A DNA stretch of 64,000 nt from positions 27,106,684 to 27,170,683 of the forward strand of contig CAIIXF020000012.1 of the NCBI GenBank assembly GCA_903813345.2, in the 5' to 3' direction. Positions 1-12,100 of the stretch are shown here, one piece after another (the stretch's first letter is position 1; the number at the start of each line of letters is the position of its first letter). The position numbers and the translations under genes are program-made. The stretch comes from Owenia fusiformis. Taxonomy: Eukaryota; Annelida; Polychaeta; Sabellida; Oweniidae. The notes under the pieces were generated by a model that was not told the origin of the DNA, ran no database searches, and saw only the letters and a program-made list of their open reading frames with translations.

Positions 1-560
1 ACATGATGTAAATCATATTTTCCTTGTAGGGATCTTTATCTGTATATTTATACTGTACTAGTGTACTATATAATATTAAACTACAACTTACAATAATTAT
101 GTCTAAAAGGTTTATTTAGACAACATTACAAGCATAATGAGGGCAATAAAAACCACATTAACAAACAAAGTAATTTTAATAGGAGCAATACATATGATTT
201 CGAGATAAAATACGAGAATTGCAAAATCCAGCAAAAAGAAACTTCAAAGAGCACGATTGACTCAGATGAAATATTAAAAGAGCAAGGAAACATAGGCAAA
301 GAGTAGCACTACACATTCACTTCAATAAAAACAGTTTTTTGAAATATCTTTATGAGCAAATAGACTTCAAGGAGCAAATATTACTGAAATGATATATGCA
401 AATATGTTTTAGCAGAAGTACCGGAGAGATAAGTCAAATGAGAAATGAGTATGCCAAAACTAAGCCTAAACATTCACAACTACTGTTAGAAAAATATTAT
501 GTACCAACCCCAAACGATTTCAGGGATTACTCTGCAATTTTCAGGGATGTTTCTACATAA
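1..560. other. Intergenic, no gene seen
   Basis: AT-rich sequence with stops in all frames and no splice-flanked coding segment that I can recognise. It leads into the diverged repeat array that starts near position 560. Confidence 0.5.
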
Positions 561-2030
561 TATGAAAGTTTAGACCTGAATGTTTTCGGGCATTCTGGGT
601 AAATCTTAGTGTGGCCATTTTGGATCTTCCGTCCTCAGATTTTCTATGTCGAGGTTTGTCCACAGATTTCTAGCCAAACCGTTCCATATATTCGTCTGCG
701 ATTTCTAGGAATGTCTTTATGGATGAAAGTTTAGTTTTTTGGCAGTCCGAGTATATACTAGGGAGGCCATTTTCGATTTTACAACACCAAAACTGTCTAA
801 TGTATTATATTCAAAGGTCTGATTCTGTTCACTCTGTGTCTTGTTGCACATTCTGGCCGTAAATGTATAGGCGGTCATTTTAGATTTCCTGTCCTAAAAT
901 CTTGTGAAGTCTGTCTAAGCGTATCTAGGCAAACCATATGACGGATTGACTTCAAATTATCAGGGATCATTCTGTGTATGAAATACTTTTCAGAGAACCA
1001 TTCGAAGGATCCATTTCAAATTTTCAAGGATAATTTTTTGTATAAAAATCGAGAGATGATTTATTTTTATTGCATATTGGGTAGATGTAAAGAGTGCAAT
1101 TTTTGATTTTCCATCCTAAAATCGTCGCTGTTAAGTCTTGTCTTTATGTTTCCTGGCGAGCCGGTTGACAGATCGATTTCAAATTTTCAGGGATGATTAT
1201 ACAGGGTGATCACTAAATAGGATCAAACGTGCTCTAATTGTTGTAAACATAAATTAATCCAGCTCATTTGTTCACAGAATGTTGATCTTATAATTATACA
1301 TACACAAAATGAATTTCATCACGTTACATTTAATATTCTGCGTTCTATAGTAACCATCTGGCAACCTAAGTTGAGAGTACCCTGAGCAGTCAAAAAAAGA
1401 ATGAAATATTATGATGTTTTCTTTTTTAATGGTTTTATACTTTTGAAATACCACGGTGACCATATTTTGTTAGATTTAATGCATTCTTGTACATTCTTAT
1501 TTTCTCAGATCTTCATTTTAGGTGTTTTATATATTTGCCATTATATTTAACACATTTTATGTGACATTTAATCCGGTATTTTTGATGATTCTTTGTACGA
1601 ATATAGTATTTAACTGATTCGTTTTGGGGCATTCTGGGTATATGTTAAGTTGGCGATTTTGAATTTTCGTCCTTATATCTGTATAATGTTGTATATTATG
1701 CGTTTCCAGGCAAACCGGTTGACGGATGGATTTCAAGTTTTCAGTGATAATTTCTTGTACAATTATCTCTTACTGATTAGTTTTGAGGCATTCTTGGTAA
1801 ATGTGAAGGATGCCATTTTGGATTTTTCGTTCTTAAAGTAGTCTGTAAAATCGTGTTCATGCGTTTCCAGGCAAATCGTTTGACGGATTGATTTTAAATT
1901 TTCAGTTATCTTTCTTTGTACAGCAATCTCGAAATAAATAGCTTTTGGGCATTCTTTGTAATTGTTAAGACGGCCATTTTGAATATTTTGTCCTAAAATC
2001 ATGTCTCTTCAACTGATCAATGTTAGGCAT
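560..2030. repeat. Diverged ~160-bp repeat array (GGCATTCTGGGTAAAT family)
   Basis: At least seven degenerate units share the core GGCATTCTGGGTAAAT followed by a GGCCATTTTGGAT-like block and TCCTAAAATC. Cores lie near 588, 743, 847, 1073, 1626, 1786 and 1948, so spacing is about 155-165 bp where the array is regular, with a break between about 1200 and 1600. One isolated unit lies in intron 2 of gene D (about 34270-34400). This is a satellite-like or transposon-derived repeat; the short open frames within it are chance. Confidence 0.7.
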
Positions 2031-3215
2031 TCGGAATAAAAATAACATGATCATCCCTCGGCGGGAATATGTTGTACACGTCCTTGTTCATTATTTATCC
2101 CACTATTCTTACAAGTAATCATATGTGTATGCTATATAAATGTTAATATATCAACTATTAAGAATTGCTTACTTGCGTTTTTGGAACCATTCAGCTATTC
2201 TGCGTCTTGTAGGAATGAACGACATATGATTAATCCAGATTGTTCGGTTATTCACTGCAATATTTTAAATCACTGATATCTACATCGATACTGAACTAAT
2301 ACACGATGATGGAAACAGGCTGTATACAAGCAAAGGTGAAGGTACATGTAATTTATTGTTGTTTTGTAAGCTTGTTTATCACATAATTGAGTTAAAAAAC
2401 ATTAATTTTTCTATAAATGAATTGTTGCACAGCAAATGTTTATTCATCCTGTAAAAGTATTTTGTTTTGCATTGGCTTTGTAATCAAGCTCTACATCCAA
2501 ATAACCTAGCTACGAGTATACCCAGTAATTTCGATTCAGACATACTTTTCAAGTTTTCACCCTGGATGGAGGGGGGATGTATGTACTTTAGTTGTATTTC
2601 GTTTCTTTGTTCCATGTTTTATGGAACAGAGGTCCACTTTCGGATCAGGTCAATCCATGTTTCTTGATAAGAGCCTCCATAAGTTAAATCATTTTTATTT
2701 CAAGTTCATGTATTACAACATTTAATACAATGATACAATCATACAATGAAAGTTCAACAAAGTTAATCAATTTAACATTTGTGTTGAACTTTAGCCTCAA
2801 TATAAATGTCTTGCTCTTGTATTAACGCCGCATTAGTAGTATTAGTACTGCTGTCCTGACTTTTTCGTTTTACTAGATTGTTTCATAAGATAGTTTATTA
2901 CTTCATAAAGCATTTGCACTATGTATATATATCCCGTGTTCATCCCTTGTATCCCTCGACGACACAAAGTATATCAAGGAACTGATTTTCTATGGACATC
3001 TTAAACAAATCAAAAACACAAGTTAAGAATGTTTCTAGGTGTTCGACCTTCATCTCTTAATCGTTTGACATAAACTTTTTTTTCAATGCTAGCAATTTAC
3101 TTCAATTAATTCATTAAACATTAGATACAAGCTTAATAGTAATGGTATCGTTACTGTTTGAGAAGAATACACACGTCATGACAAATGGGATGGAAATGAG
3201 TCCTTACGGTCTACG
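2031..3215. other. 3' flank of gene A; no other gene seen
   Basis: No convincing coding segment on either strand. An AATAAA on the minus strand (complement of 2894-2899), about 320 nt past the stop of gene A, is the best candidate for its polyadenylation signal; another lies at 2694-2699. The open frame at 2467-2667 shows no homology, splice context or codon signal that I can recognise. Confidence 0.4.
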
Positions 3216-6200
3216 TCACGCCTTTAGGTTCGCACACGATGCGTCCTCTATTAGACGATCGATGAGTTGAGAGGTGATATTCTTGTCCTTGGATTCAAAA
3301 AGGTGATTCTGTGTATGTGGTAAATTGATGTATTCATTCTCCTCGTATTTCCCCTTCCTATAATATCAAAGTAATATTCCATTCATTTTTGCGGTACACG
3401 ATGATATTGTATGCCAATTAAATACGACATTAGAGACAAAAGTTATTGATTATCAATATTAGATAAATGAAATGATAAACAGTTAATTAAAAATTCTTAA
3501 TCTTAAACACTGCACAACCATTTCCTTCATCAATAGACTCACTTATGTCGATACACATTCCTTTATTTTTTTTTATTTCGTTTTATTTACAAGGATTTAT
3601 CCATATAATGGGGATCTATTGAAGCCTAAACATGTAAAACAACAAATCTGGACAGAAAATTCCAGAACCAACCTATTTAATAATTCTAAAGAGGTATTGA
3701 TAGTACTACGTTTTGTAGTTACAATTGAATGTAAATACTTTTGAGAAATGAGCAATATTCAATATAAAAGATAAGACTGGTTAGCAGAAATGAGAAAATA
3801 CATGACTTCATTAAGGCATTTTCGGAGGCCTTCCAGTTTCAAGAAAAAATAAAATAGCCAATGATCCATATGCTTTTGCAACGGATTGACTTACCTATGA
3901 CGTACTTGAATCACATTAATTATCACACCCATTTCTCTAAGTTTCCTTTGCTCTCGATAGAGTGCTTTTCTGTTACGTCTTAAAAAAGTAAGTCCATCTG
4001 TGAACAAATTGATTATTTGTTTGTTGTTTTGTTTCGATTTGAAGAAAAACGTTCTAGCATCACTAAGTGCCCGATGTGTCGACGTTCTACATAGAGATTG
4101 TTTAGATTTTCTAATTTCAACGTTTCGTATTATTTTATCAATTTCTTCGCTTGATTTGCTATTATCTGAAAATAAATGTCAACATGTATGAATTTGACTC
4201 ATTGTTTAGTTATCACCCTGTATCTAAATTTAAACAAAATATTTCTGAATACAATTTCAATACTGTATTAGTGCATATTTAGACATAATTATATTGCAAA
4301 GTTAAAAAGAATTTTCACATTACTTAAATACAATACGTGTCGTGTCTTTTCACTATATGTGAGCACCCCTATTCTTGCCAGATTAAAGGAAGTCGGATCC
4401 TCAGGATAAACTGACGTAAGTAGTGAATGGGCCACTAGAGCTGATATATTTCTAACGCGTTGTTTGTCCTTGTTTGAAATCGAGCATGATATGTCTATCA
4501 GCATCAAGACATCAGCACAGACTAAAATACAAACTTCAAGATTAGTTTTGTTTTCTTGAAGGTAGTATCAGACCTAGAGAGCAACTTTAACAACAAATTT
4601 TCTCAATTTAAATAAATTATTCGCGCATGTCATTCCTTGTCATGTTTATCTCCTAAAGATCACTATTCGAGAAAATATCAATAATTTTCAATTTAAGGGA
4701 TTCGTTTCATTCATTCATGGTCAACGCATTTTTTATTTTGGAAGTTTGCACATTTGTGGCAATTCATGCACTTTTGAATCTTAAATATCTTCACCGATTG
4801 ATATCATACTTCTGATCAGGTATTTTGAATTAAAGATACATTGCATGGTCATCAGGAGAGCCTTCATGAAGAACAGTCGTCTTTAGATAAACTGTCACTT
4901 ATCTGAGGCCCGACTCCCATTCTTGAGTTTGTTTCAAGATGAGCTCATCTTATTCACGAGACATTGTTATTCAACATGATTTCAGAATATGTCTTATAAG
5001 AAAAAATGAGAATAATTATTTACGGAATAATTGCGGATTAGACAAAACGGATGTTGTTTTTGGTTGGTTGATTTGCAAATACAAAATCTCATGATGGCGG
5101 GTCAGTATAACCCTATTTGTCAACTAACTCGTTTTTCATAATATTTTCGGAATAAACCATATTCAAATGAACCTCAGAAGGAAGTAACATGTAATTGTCT
5201 ATGAAATAAACATACGATTTGACATAGGAAGGACGTCTACGATACCTGTACCTGGCAAAAAAGCTTGAGTTAATTGACCGACTGTTCATCGTATTTGAGA
5301 AAATTACACTACATATTTTTCAAAATTTCAAATTTTTCGATCAGCGCAACGTAAAAAATTGGGATAAGAGCTCTTAGCTAAAACCGATGGATTAAGACTC
5401 ATTTGTAAATGTTTTAACGATATAAGACGTCTTGACTATAATTAGGGTCCTAAAAGTTTTAGCTAAACGCTCTTAGGCGAGAGCTCTTGAGAGAATTTGG
5501 ATTAACATTGCATTTTATAAAACGTTTTAACGCTAAAACGTTTTACCCAAGACGTCTAAGAGCTTTAGAGTAAATTCAACAATTGTCTCAGAAACGCATC
5601 TTTGAGAAACGTAATCGGTTGAATAACGACCAGAGCGCATTTCTCTAGTTAGTTAAACTGTATCTGATATCCCTTAAACTTGTGGGAGCTAAATCTGGTT
5701 GGGGCCAACTTTAACATGGATGTATGTTGATCCAATCAAAAATGATCCCAAAAATGTTTAAAATGATTATTTTAACGTTTAAAATGATTATTCGGATCAA
5801 TAGCTCAGAATGATTCGCAGCAATCTTCTCTGTTTATAATGTCATTGAGTTTGTGTCAACTCTTTTTCTTATTAATTGTATATACAGAAGCGATATAGAA
5901 TCCCGACCTCCGGATCCCATATATTAGTATAAAGAGTACCATAGATCGATATCTAAATAACAAACAACTCTATGATTAATCAACGTACACTCTTACACTT
6001 TGCATTTGCTATATAGTCGAGGAATAACAACTTGTTATATGTCCTTGTTTACAAAGTTACAGTAACTATGGTTACCATTACTATGCTTATGCGAGACTAC
6101 ATGAAACAGTTAAATCAGCAACCTGTTTTTGGTTTAAGTATAATCTTGGTTAAAAATAGAACTATGTTATTTGTGTCATTAACAAAATCAATATGCTCAC

Positions 6201-9200
6201 CAATACCACCAGTGTCGCTTGGCGGAAGAAGATCCAGTGCGCCTTTCCCTTCTATAAAGATAAAGTTTAACACAAACATAAATGTATAAAGAATTATATG
6301 CAAAGTGTATACTGAGAAACCATGTGTTACATTTTTGAGATTTGCTTCCATTATTCGCAGAGGCGTCAGAAGGATTTGGCAATGGGAGGGGCGATTTTTG
6401 GGTATGGATAGGTCGTGCGTGAAGCGCACCGCACGCGAAGCGCAATCTGGGCGGGGGGAGGGCGTGCCACCAGAAAATTTTCAAATTTAGACCCCCTCTG
6501 GTGCATTTTGAGCAACATTCCGAATAATAAAAACAAGAAAAAACTGTGTTTTTAGAAAACTTAACTTGACTTATTTTTAAACTTATTTTTCAAAGTATTT
6601 ACATACTGTATGGGTTCCTGAGAAACTATACATGTTATGTTATGTTATGTTATGTTATTGTGTTTTATTTCAGTTTATAATAAAATCATATACATCAGAT
6701 AAGATGGAAGACCCCCTAATGGGAGTATTATCCATATTACAACGTAAAATAATGAAAAAAAATTACAAAATGTCTACACACCACTGAACCCCATCTCCAC
6801 CTCAGTCCCCCCCCACAACCACATGTACGATGCCTTTAGAAAAAGAACAGTTGATCGAGTGCCAGAAATGTGTCTCAGGATAAACTGAATAGTATGGGTC
6901 AGTTTAAGGTCATGTTTATTGATATATGTTAATTTTGTGGTCATCTTCAACACTGAATGTTTAGTTATGCATTTAATCATAACTTTTGCTTTGATATGAT
7001 AATGTTGAAGGAAAGATACACTAATGAATTTACTGATTTGTTATTGTTATTTCCTTGTTCTTCCATTTAGACCAATGGTTTATGATTTATTGAATATTGC
7101 TTCAGTTTTGTCTTAAAGTGTGATACAGAATTGATTCGAAGTAAATCTCCAGGTACATCATTCCATATATCAGTGCCTTGTTTACATATCGAGAATTTTC
7201 CAATATCAGTTCTATACTTTGCTGGTCGAAGTTTATATTCTTGTCTTGTGGAATGATCATGAATTTCATTACTAGGAGTAAAATAATATTTGAATTGCCT
7301 CTTACAGGGTTTGTTTACACCTTTAATGCATTTAAAAACATAAACTGCAATATTCATGTACACTATTTGAAATACATTCAGGATATTGGCTCTTTTGAAA
7401 TGTGGGAGTGTGTGATCTCTAGGTTGGCAGTTTATATCGAAAATTCGAATAAATTGTTTCTGTAGTCTGTGTAACTTGGTCAAATAAGATGGAGGGACAG
7501 TCCCCCAAATTATGCAGTTATAGTTCAAGTATGAATAAATTAGTGAATAATATATTGTTTTCAAAGCTTTACCATCTAAATTGAATTTTACCCTATGAAG
7601 TACACCTAATGTTTTTGAAATTTTTGTTTCAATGTGTTTAATATGAGGTTTCCACGATAATGTTTCATCGATAAGTACGCCAAGAAAGTTTCCAACTATA
7701 GTTCTATCTAAAAGTGAGTTATTCATGTAGATTTTTATTTTTTCATGTTCAATTACTTTTTTTGGAGACCTGAATAAGATATAATTTGTTTTTGTTGGAT
7801 TTAATGCGAGTTTGTTGCACTTAAACCATTCATTAATTACAGAAAGTTCCTCATTTACTGTGGTATTGAGGTCATCAAGATTGTTACCAAAAAATAGTAT
7901 ATTTGTATCGTCAGCATATAGAAACATTTCTGCAGCCTCTGAAGATCTGTAAAGGTCATTTATATAAATAATAAACAAAAGAGGCCCTAGAATTGTTCCT
8001 TGTGGAACACCACATGATAATTCAACAATATCAGATGTTTCCCCTTCAAATTGTACCACCTGGGCTCTTTTTGAAAGATAACTTTGAAACCAATCGGAGG
8101 CAGTTCCCCGAATACCATAATAATTTAATTTTTGCATCAATATATTGTGATTTAATGAATCAAAAGCTTTAGACAGGTCACACATTAATCCTATGGAATA
8201 TTTGTGATCTTCTAAGGCAAGGCGTACTGATTCAACAAATTTTAAAACAGCCATGAATGTTGAGTGATCTTTCTTAAAACCATACTGATGTTCGTATAAG
8301 ATGTTTTGTTTCTCTAAGAAATCAAGCAACCTGTGAGACATACATTTTTCATAAATTTTAGAGAATACAGACAGAAGAGATACAGGTCGGTAATGTGTAA
8401 ATATGTCATTGCGATCTTTTTTATGAATAGGAATGACTTTTGCAAATTTTAAATCATCTGGAAATATACCCTGCATAAATGAGAGATTGATAATATAAGC
8501 AAGTGGTGAGCTTATCAGATGACTGTTTAATTTAATTACTTTTGGCTTGATATTATCTGAGCCGGCAGCAGAATCTGTCAATGAAGAAATTATCTTTAAG
8601 ATTTCTTCATTATTTACAGGTTGAAGGAAGATAGAACTAGCTACTTCTGGATATATACATGATATAGATGATGATACATGATATAGATGCTCGATGTAGA
8701 CTAGAAACGGACATAGTATCATTTCTGGCATTATTACACTTGACTTTAATTAGCACCGGGGCTTCCAATCCTAGGTTCGGTTTCAGTTCTAAAAAATGGG
8801 GAGGGGGGGGGGGGCGGTCGACCCCCACCTCTTCCGACGGACCGCCCCCCCCCCCTTCCGACGCCAATGTAATCGTTGATTATTTAGCCCAACATAAAAC
8901 ACTGGAACAAAGATGTGACATTACGTCTAATGACTCCTCGATCGTTTACTTTGCCTTCTGGATCCCAAAAGAGTTCCAACATGCCCCATCGAGTAAAATG
9001 GAAATTATGAACATATTCATGGGGAATCCCACAAAGTCCAACGAGATTAACGCAATGTTAAATCTATGGGCGTCCTAACGTGCCCCAGTATGTATGTTTG
9101 AATTCATGACAACATTGTTCTTATTAAAAGCATTGTTTAAAAGTAACAACATTCCTACATGTCTATCTAATATAATATAAGAGGTAGAAAAATGCTTTTT

Positions 9201-9353
9201 ACCTATTCGAAGTACAATCTTTGTGTCTTTTATATCATCGCTCAGTGCCTTTGGGCCGTCAAGGATAATAGTTTGATATTTTCCGGAAAGTGCGACGTCG
9301 GTCAGGTGCACAGCAAAATACGCAATAAACAAGATTTTAGCTCCGATGTTCAT
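3216..9353 (-). CDS. Gene A: secreted single-VWA-domain protein, 5 exons, 270 aa
   Basis: Predicted extracellular VWA protein. Coding exons on the minus strand: 9353-9203, 6251-6201, 4521-4324, 4165-3895 and 3357-3216; intron phases 1,1,1,2 all join in frame and every intron is GT-AG. Residues 1-22 form a hydrophobic signal peptide (MNIGAKILFIAYF). Residues about 23-67 are a linker; a 51-nt exon encodes its Gly/Pro-bearing end (ALDLLPPSDTGG). The VWA domain spans about 68-266: Cys69, metal site D77-x-S79-C80-S81, then CRTSTHRAL and the strand LFTDGLTF; a closing Cys lies in DASC near the C-terminus. The protein stops soon after. Gene B has the same five-exon layout, including an exon 2 of equal length. 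A LINE sits in intron 1 in the same orientation. The start chosen is the only ATG ahead of the signal peptide. Ligand unknown; a matrix, mucus or recognition role is inference. Confidence 0.9.
6340..6500. repeat. GC-rich dispersed-repeat fragment in intron 1 of gene A
   Basis: A short GC-rich island in AT-rich intron sequence, with the internal near-repeats GAAGCGCACCGC and GCGAAGCGCA and G-rich runs. It looks like a transposable-element fragment. No coding or splice evidence supports the overlapping open frames. Confidence 0.35.
6632..8740 (-). mobile_element. 5'-truncated non-LTR retrotransposon (CR1/Jockey type) in intron 1 of gene A
   Basis: An open frame of 554 codons (8731-7067) encodes a reverse transcriptase: RPVSLL near residue 115, DLSKAFDSLNH at about 185-195 (catalytic Asp), GVPQGTILGPLLF at about 241-253 and LYADDTN at about 271-277. 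The C-terminal part ends in the IWNDVP-type motif common in this class. A roughly 400-bp 3' UTR follows, ending in a pentamer tail, (AACAT)n on the minus strand (6659-6632). The N-terminal endonuclease is missing, so the copy is 5'-truncated at about 8740; the RT frame itself is unbroken, which suggests a young insertion. It lies in the same orientation as gene A. Exact clade within CR1/Jockey is not resolved by eye. Confidence 0.88.
8796..8860. repeat. G-run / C-run inverted pair
   Basis: A run of 13 G is followed about 35 bp later by a run of about 12 C, with complementary flanks (GGCGGTC and GACCGCC), just upstream of the truncated LINE in intron 1 of gene A. It could form a hairpin or quadruplex. 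Homopolymer lengths here are also error-prone. Confidence 0.6.
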
Positions 9354-10210
9354 TGTATGTGTTTTATATTTCAAATAACGCAATTCGGCTTCCCCTTTTT
9401 AGAACTCTACGTATATGGATACGATGGTATTATACGATTGTATTATAATATACTTTGAATTTAAACATAACAATGCCCAAGTGTTCATTAAAGTGATGTG
9501 AAGAACTATGATACACTCCGTTGCTTCTGCTAGATATATTATATTTCAGGGATTTGATTGATTTAGACGATTATTTTTCATATAATGCTTTATCGATACT
9601 ACACCGTTTGTCATATTTTCGACAATTATACCTTTTATAGGGCGTGTTACGTTGTATGTTATAATTATATTTTAACAATTGGGATAGTTCATTGAAAAAA
9701 CTGTAAGAATATCAACATTCATTGTGAATGCATGATGCTAATAATGAAAGGATTAGTTTAATTTATACTGAAGTCATTATTATGAAATGGTTAAAGTGAA
9801 AACCGTCTATATTTATGAATAGTGGTGTATGTTAAGATCCTGAACGATTTTCATAATTTGAGGATATTCTCACTATTTTTGAGAACAAATATTTTCAAAG
9901 AACAGGATGCTGTATTTACAAACATTTCATTCCTGTATATTAGAAGAATACAAGAATTTTATTTATTTGTTGGGGAAATACGAACATAATTAATGAATAT
10001 TTTGTTTGCAGAGTTAGCGTTGTTGTTAGTACCGGATGTAAGCATATGAATCTAGCAAGGTAGGTAAATGTAGAGTTATTTGCTATGAGGAAGAGATCAT
10101 CATTGAATTCATAGTGTCAGACACTCACCGTCCAACATTATATATTTTATTACATTTCTACTGATATTGGTTGAGAAAAGACAATTTCTTAAAGTACGGA
10201 CATTTATAAC
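9354..10210. other. Presumed promoter side of gene A; no motif assigned
   Basis: AT-rich sequence upstream of gene A. I see no clear TATA box at a fixed distance and no further coding exon. Confidence 0.3.
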
Positions 10211-10400
10211 AATTTAAAGTCCAAAAAGCAATTAAAATACATGTTGCTAACTTTTATTACAATTTGAAATTTTAAACCTCCAAAAACCAAATACAAGGTT
10301 GCTAACTTTAATTACAATTTATAGAAGTTTAACTCCACAAAATCAATTAGAGTATGTTGCTAACTTTTTTCCATTTAGAAGTCAAAAATATCAATTATAA
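10210..10400. repeat. ~60-bp tandem repeat, about 3 diverged units
   Basis: Three successive blocks carry GTTGCTAACTTT followed by an ATTACAATTT-like stretch and a Ca-rich AACTCC or AAGTCC segment with AAAAACCAA or AAAATCAAT. Core positions are near 10243, 10297 and 10358. No coding potential. Confidence 0.6.
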
Positions 10401-11142
10401 TACGATGTCTCTCTCTCACTGATCCATTAAGGTTAGCTCCTCAGCTAACTTTATTGGGCAGTGCGAGCCGGTATCTCTCAGATAGCAGAACTCATCTAAG
10501 CCACAAAAAATGTCCAAGGATAGTTATCTCATCTGCGAACATGTACCTCTTTCGCTTCTTGCAACTTTCCAACCATTGGTTATACTATACATCAGATATG
10601 CTTGTTTTTGATAATCATTTCCTGACAGAAACCGCGATGTAACCTAGAGATGGGTGCGAGATCGCGCATCTTTATAGTGTTTGAGCACGTGTCGTGAGAG
10701 CATAACGTTCGTTTTCAAGAGTTGTATAGACATTTATGAGAGTTACAGGTATGTACTCTATTTAATGTAATTGCTTATCAATCAATTTTAAAGTATAAAC
10801 AAATATCCAAACTAGGTTTCGCAATTTTGAATTGAACTCAGTGCATGAAATGACATTGATGGTGCATGTCTTCTGCTAAACACAATTTATGTGTAGTACA
10901 GTATCAATTAAACATAACATTTAGCATAACTTTTCCCCGGCGTATCCCATTTTCAGATCGAAAAAATACTTGTGATATTGTAAATCTTTACTATGGTAAA
11001 TAAACGCTATGTAGATGAGATACGTCCAGGTTTATCGTTCAACTTTTGTTTATTTGCTATGTGTGAGGAAAAAATAAATCATCTTTAAGAGGAAACAAAG
11101 GAGTATACACATCGTATATGATACATAAGAAACGTATAGACA

Positions 11143-11292
11143 CTCACTAATGCCTTGGTCACATTTGCTCCGATTTTCACTACGGCGCCCGGCCGATTGA
11201 GTATTTTGTTCAAAATTGAATACAATATTAACACTCAATCGGCTGGCGCCGGCCGATGGATCGGAGCAAATGTGACCCAGGCATTAGGTGAG
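11143..11292. mobile_element. MITE-like palindrome, family 1 (GGTCACATTTGCTCCGAT ends)
   Basis: Near-perfect inverted repeat of about 55-bp arms: CTCACTAATGCC at the left mirrors GGCATTAGGTGAG at the right, and both arms contain CATTTGCTCCGAT and a GC-rich GGCGCC-GGCCGATTGAGT block around a short AT loop. A degenerate relative follows at 11329-11413 and another copy lies at 60845-61078. It is non-coding. Confidence 0.8.
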
Positions 11293-11328
11293 TTAAAAAT
11301 GCCAAATCTTCGTCAACAAGAAGTAATA

Positions 11329-11413
11329 CCCGAGTCACATTTGCCCCGATTCATCGGCAGGCTCCCGATTGAGTATTTTGTTGGAAGAATCAGATTAAAT
11401 GTGTCTCGGGCAT
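11329..11413. mobile_element. Degenerate copy of MITE family 1
   Basis: Begins CCCGAGTCACATTTGCCCCG and ends with AAATGTGTCTCGGG; the inner part keeps CCGATTGAGTATTTTGTT of the neighbouring copy at 11143-11292, but the second arm is mostly missing. Non-coding. Confidence 0.6.
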
Positions 11414-12042
11414 ACATGTTCTCCTTATAGAAATAATAAGTACGTTGTTATGTAATTTGTACAATATTATTGAATGAAATAAAAAAAAAATAATAATGTT
11501 GTTAAAATCTAATAATATAACAATTCTGCCTTGAGTTAAATTGAATAATATTACTATAAATACCAGTAACGAGACAAATGCGGTATAAAAACTGTTTAAT
11601 GTTTATTTTGCTCTTGTTAATAGGAGTACAATAAAGACGTTTGCATTCTTAAATTTTCATACAATGTTTCTGATATGCATTTGTAATGCCGTGTCCATGT
11701 GTATATGACAATTTCTCGTCACCATTGGATTCAATTTGAACTATGCCATCTATAAATGATAAGTAAAAAGAGATATACATCGCAAGATTAAACTTAAAAT
11801 TCATCTCTGTGAATTTATCCCCATTCTGTTGTAAGATAGTTTAGAAAAGACAAGCCGAAATCCTTACAGGTTCATTTGGAAGAAACCTCCCTCTTAAGCC
11901 ACGTGTTGTACTGTTTTGATTAGCACGTTTTCAAATCGCAAATCTTTTTAAAATTGCGGTCAATGGGGAGTACAAATTGGAACAGAGAAAATGTGTTCAT
12001 ATTGAAAGGTGTTTGAATTAGAGAGGTCGTATACATATTTCG

Positions 12043-12048
12043 TTTATT
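12043..12048 (-). terminator. Probable polyadenylation signal of gene B
   Basis: AATAAA on the minus strand, about 55 nt beyond the TAG stop of gene B. A match this short occurs often in AT-rich DNA, so its position after the stop is the main support. Confidence 0.4.
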
Positions 12049-12100
12049 TTTATGTTTACCTTTGTTTTTGGTAACATAGCTGCACAACTTATTTATCTGA

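Noticed and set aside
6115-6484. 104- and 95-codon minus-strand frames
   Set aside because: They run across exon 2 of gene A (51 nt, valid splice sites) into intron and GC-rich repeat; the exon is real but the long frames are not.
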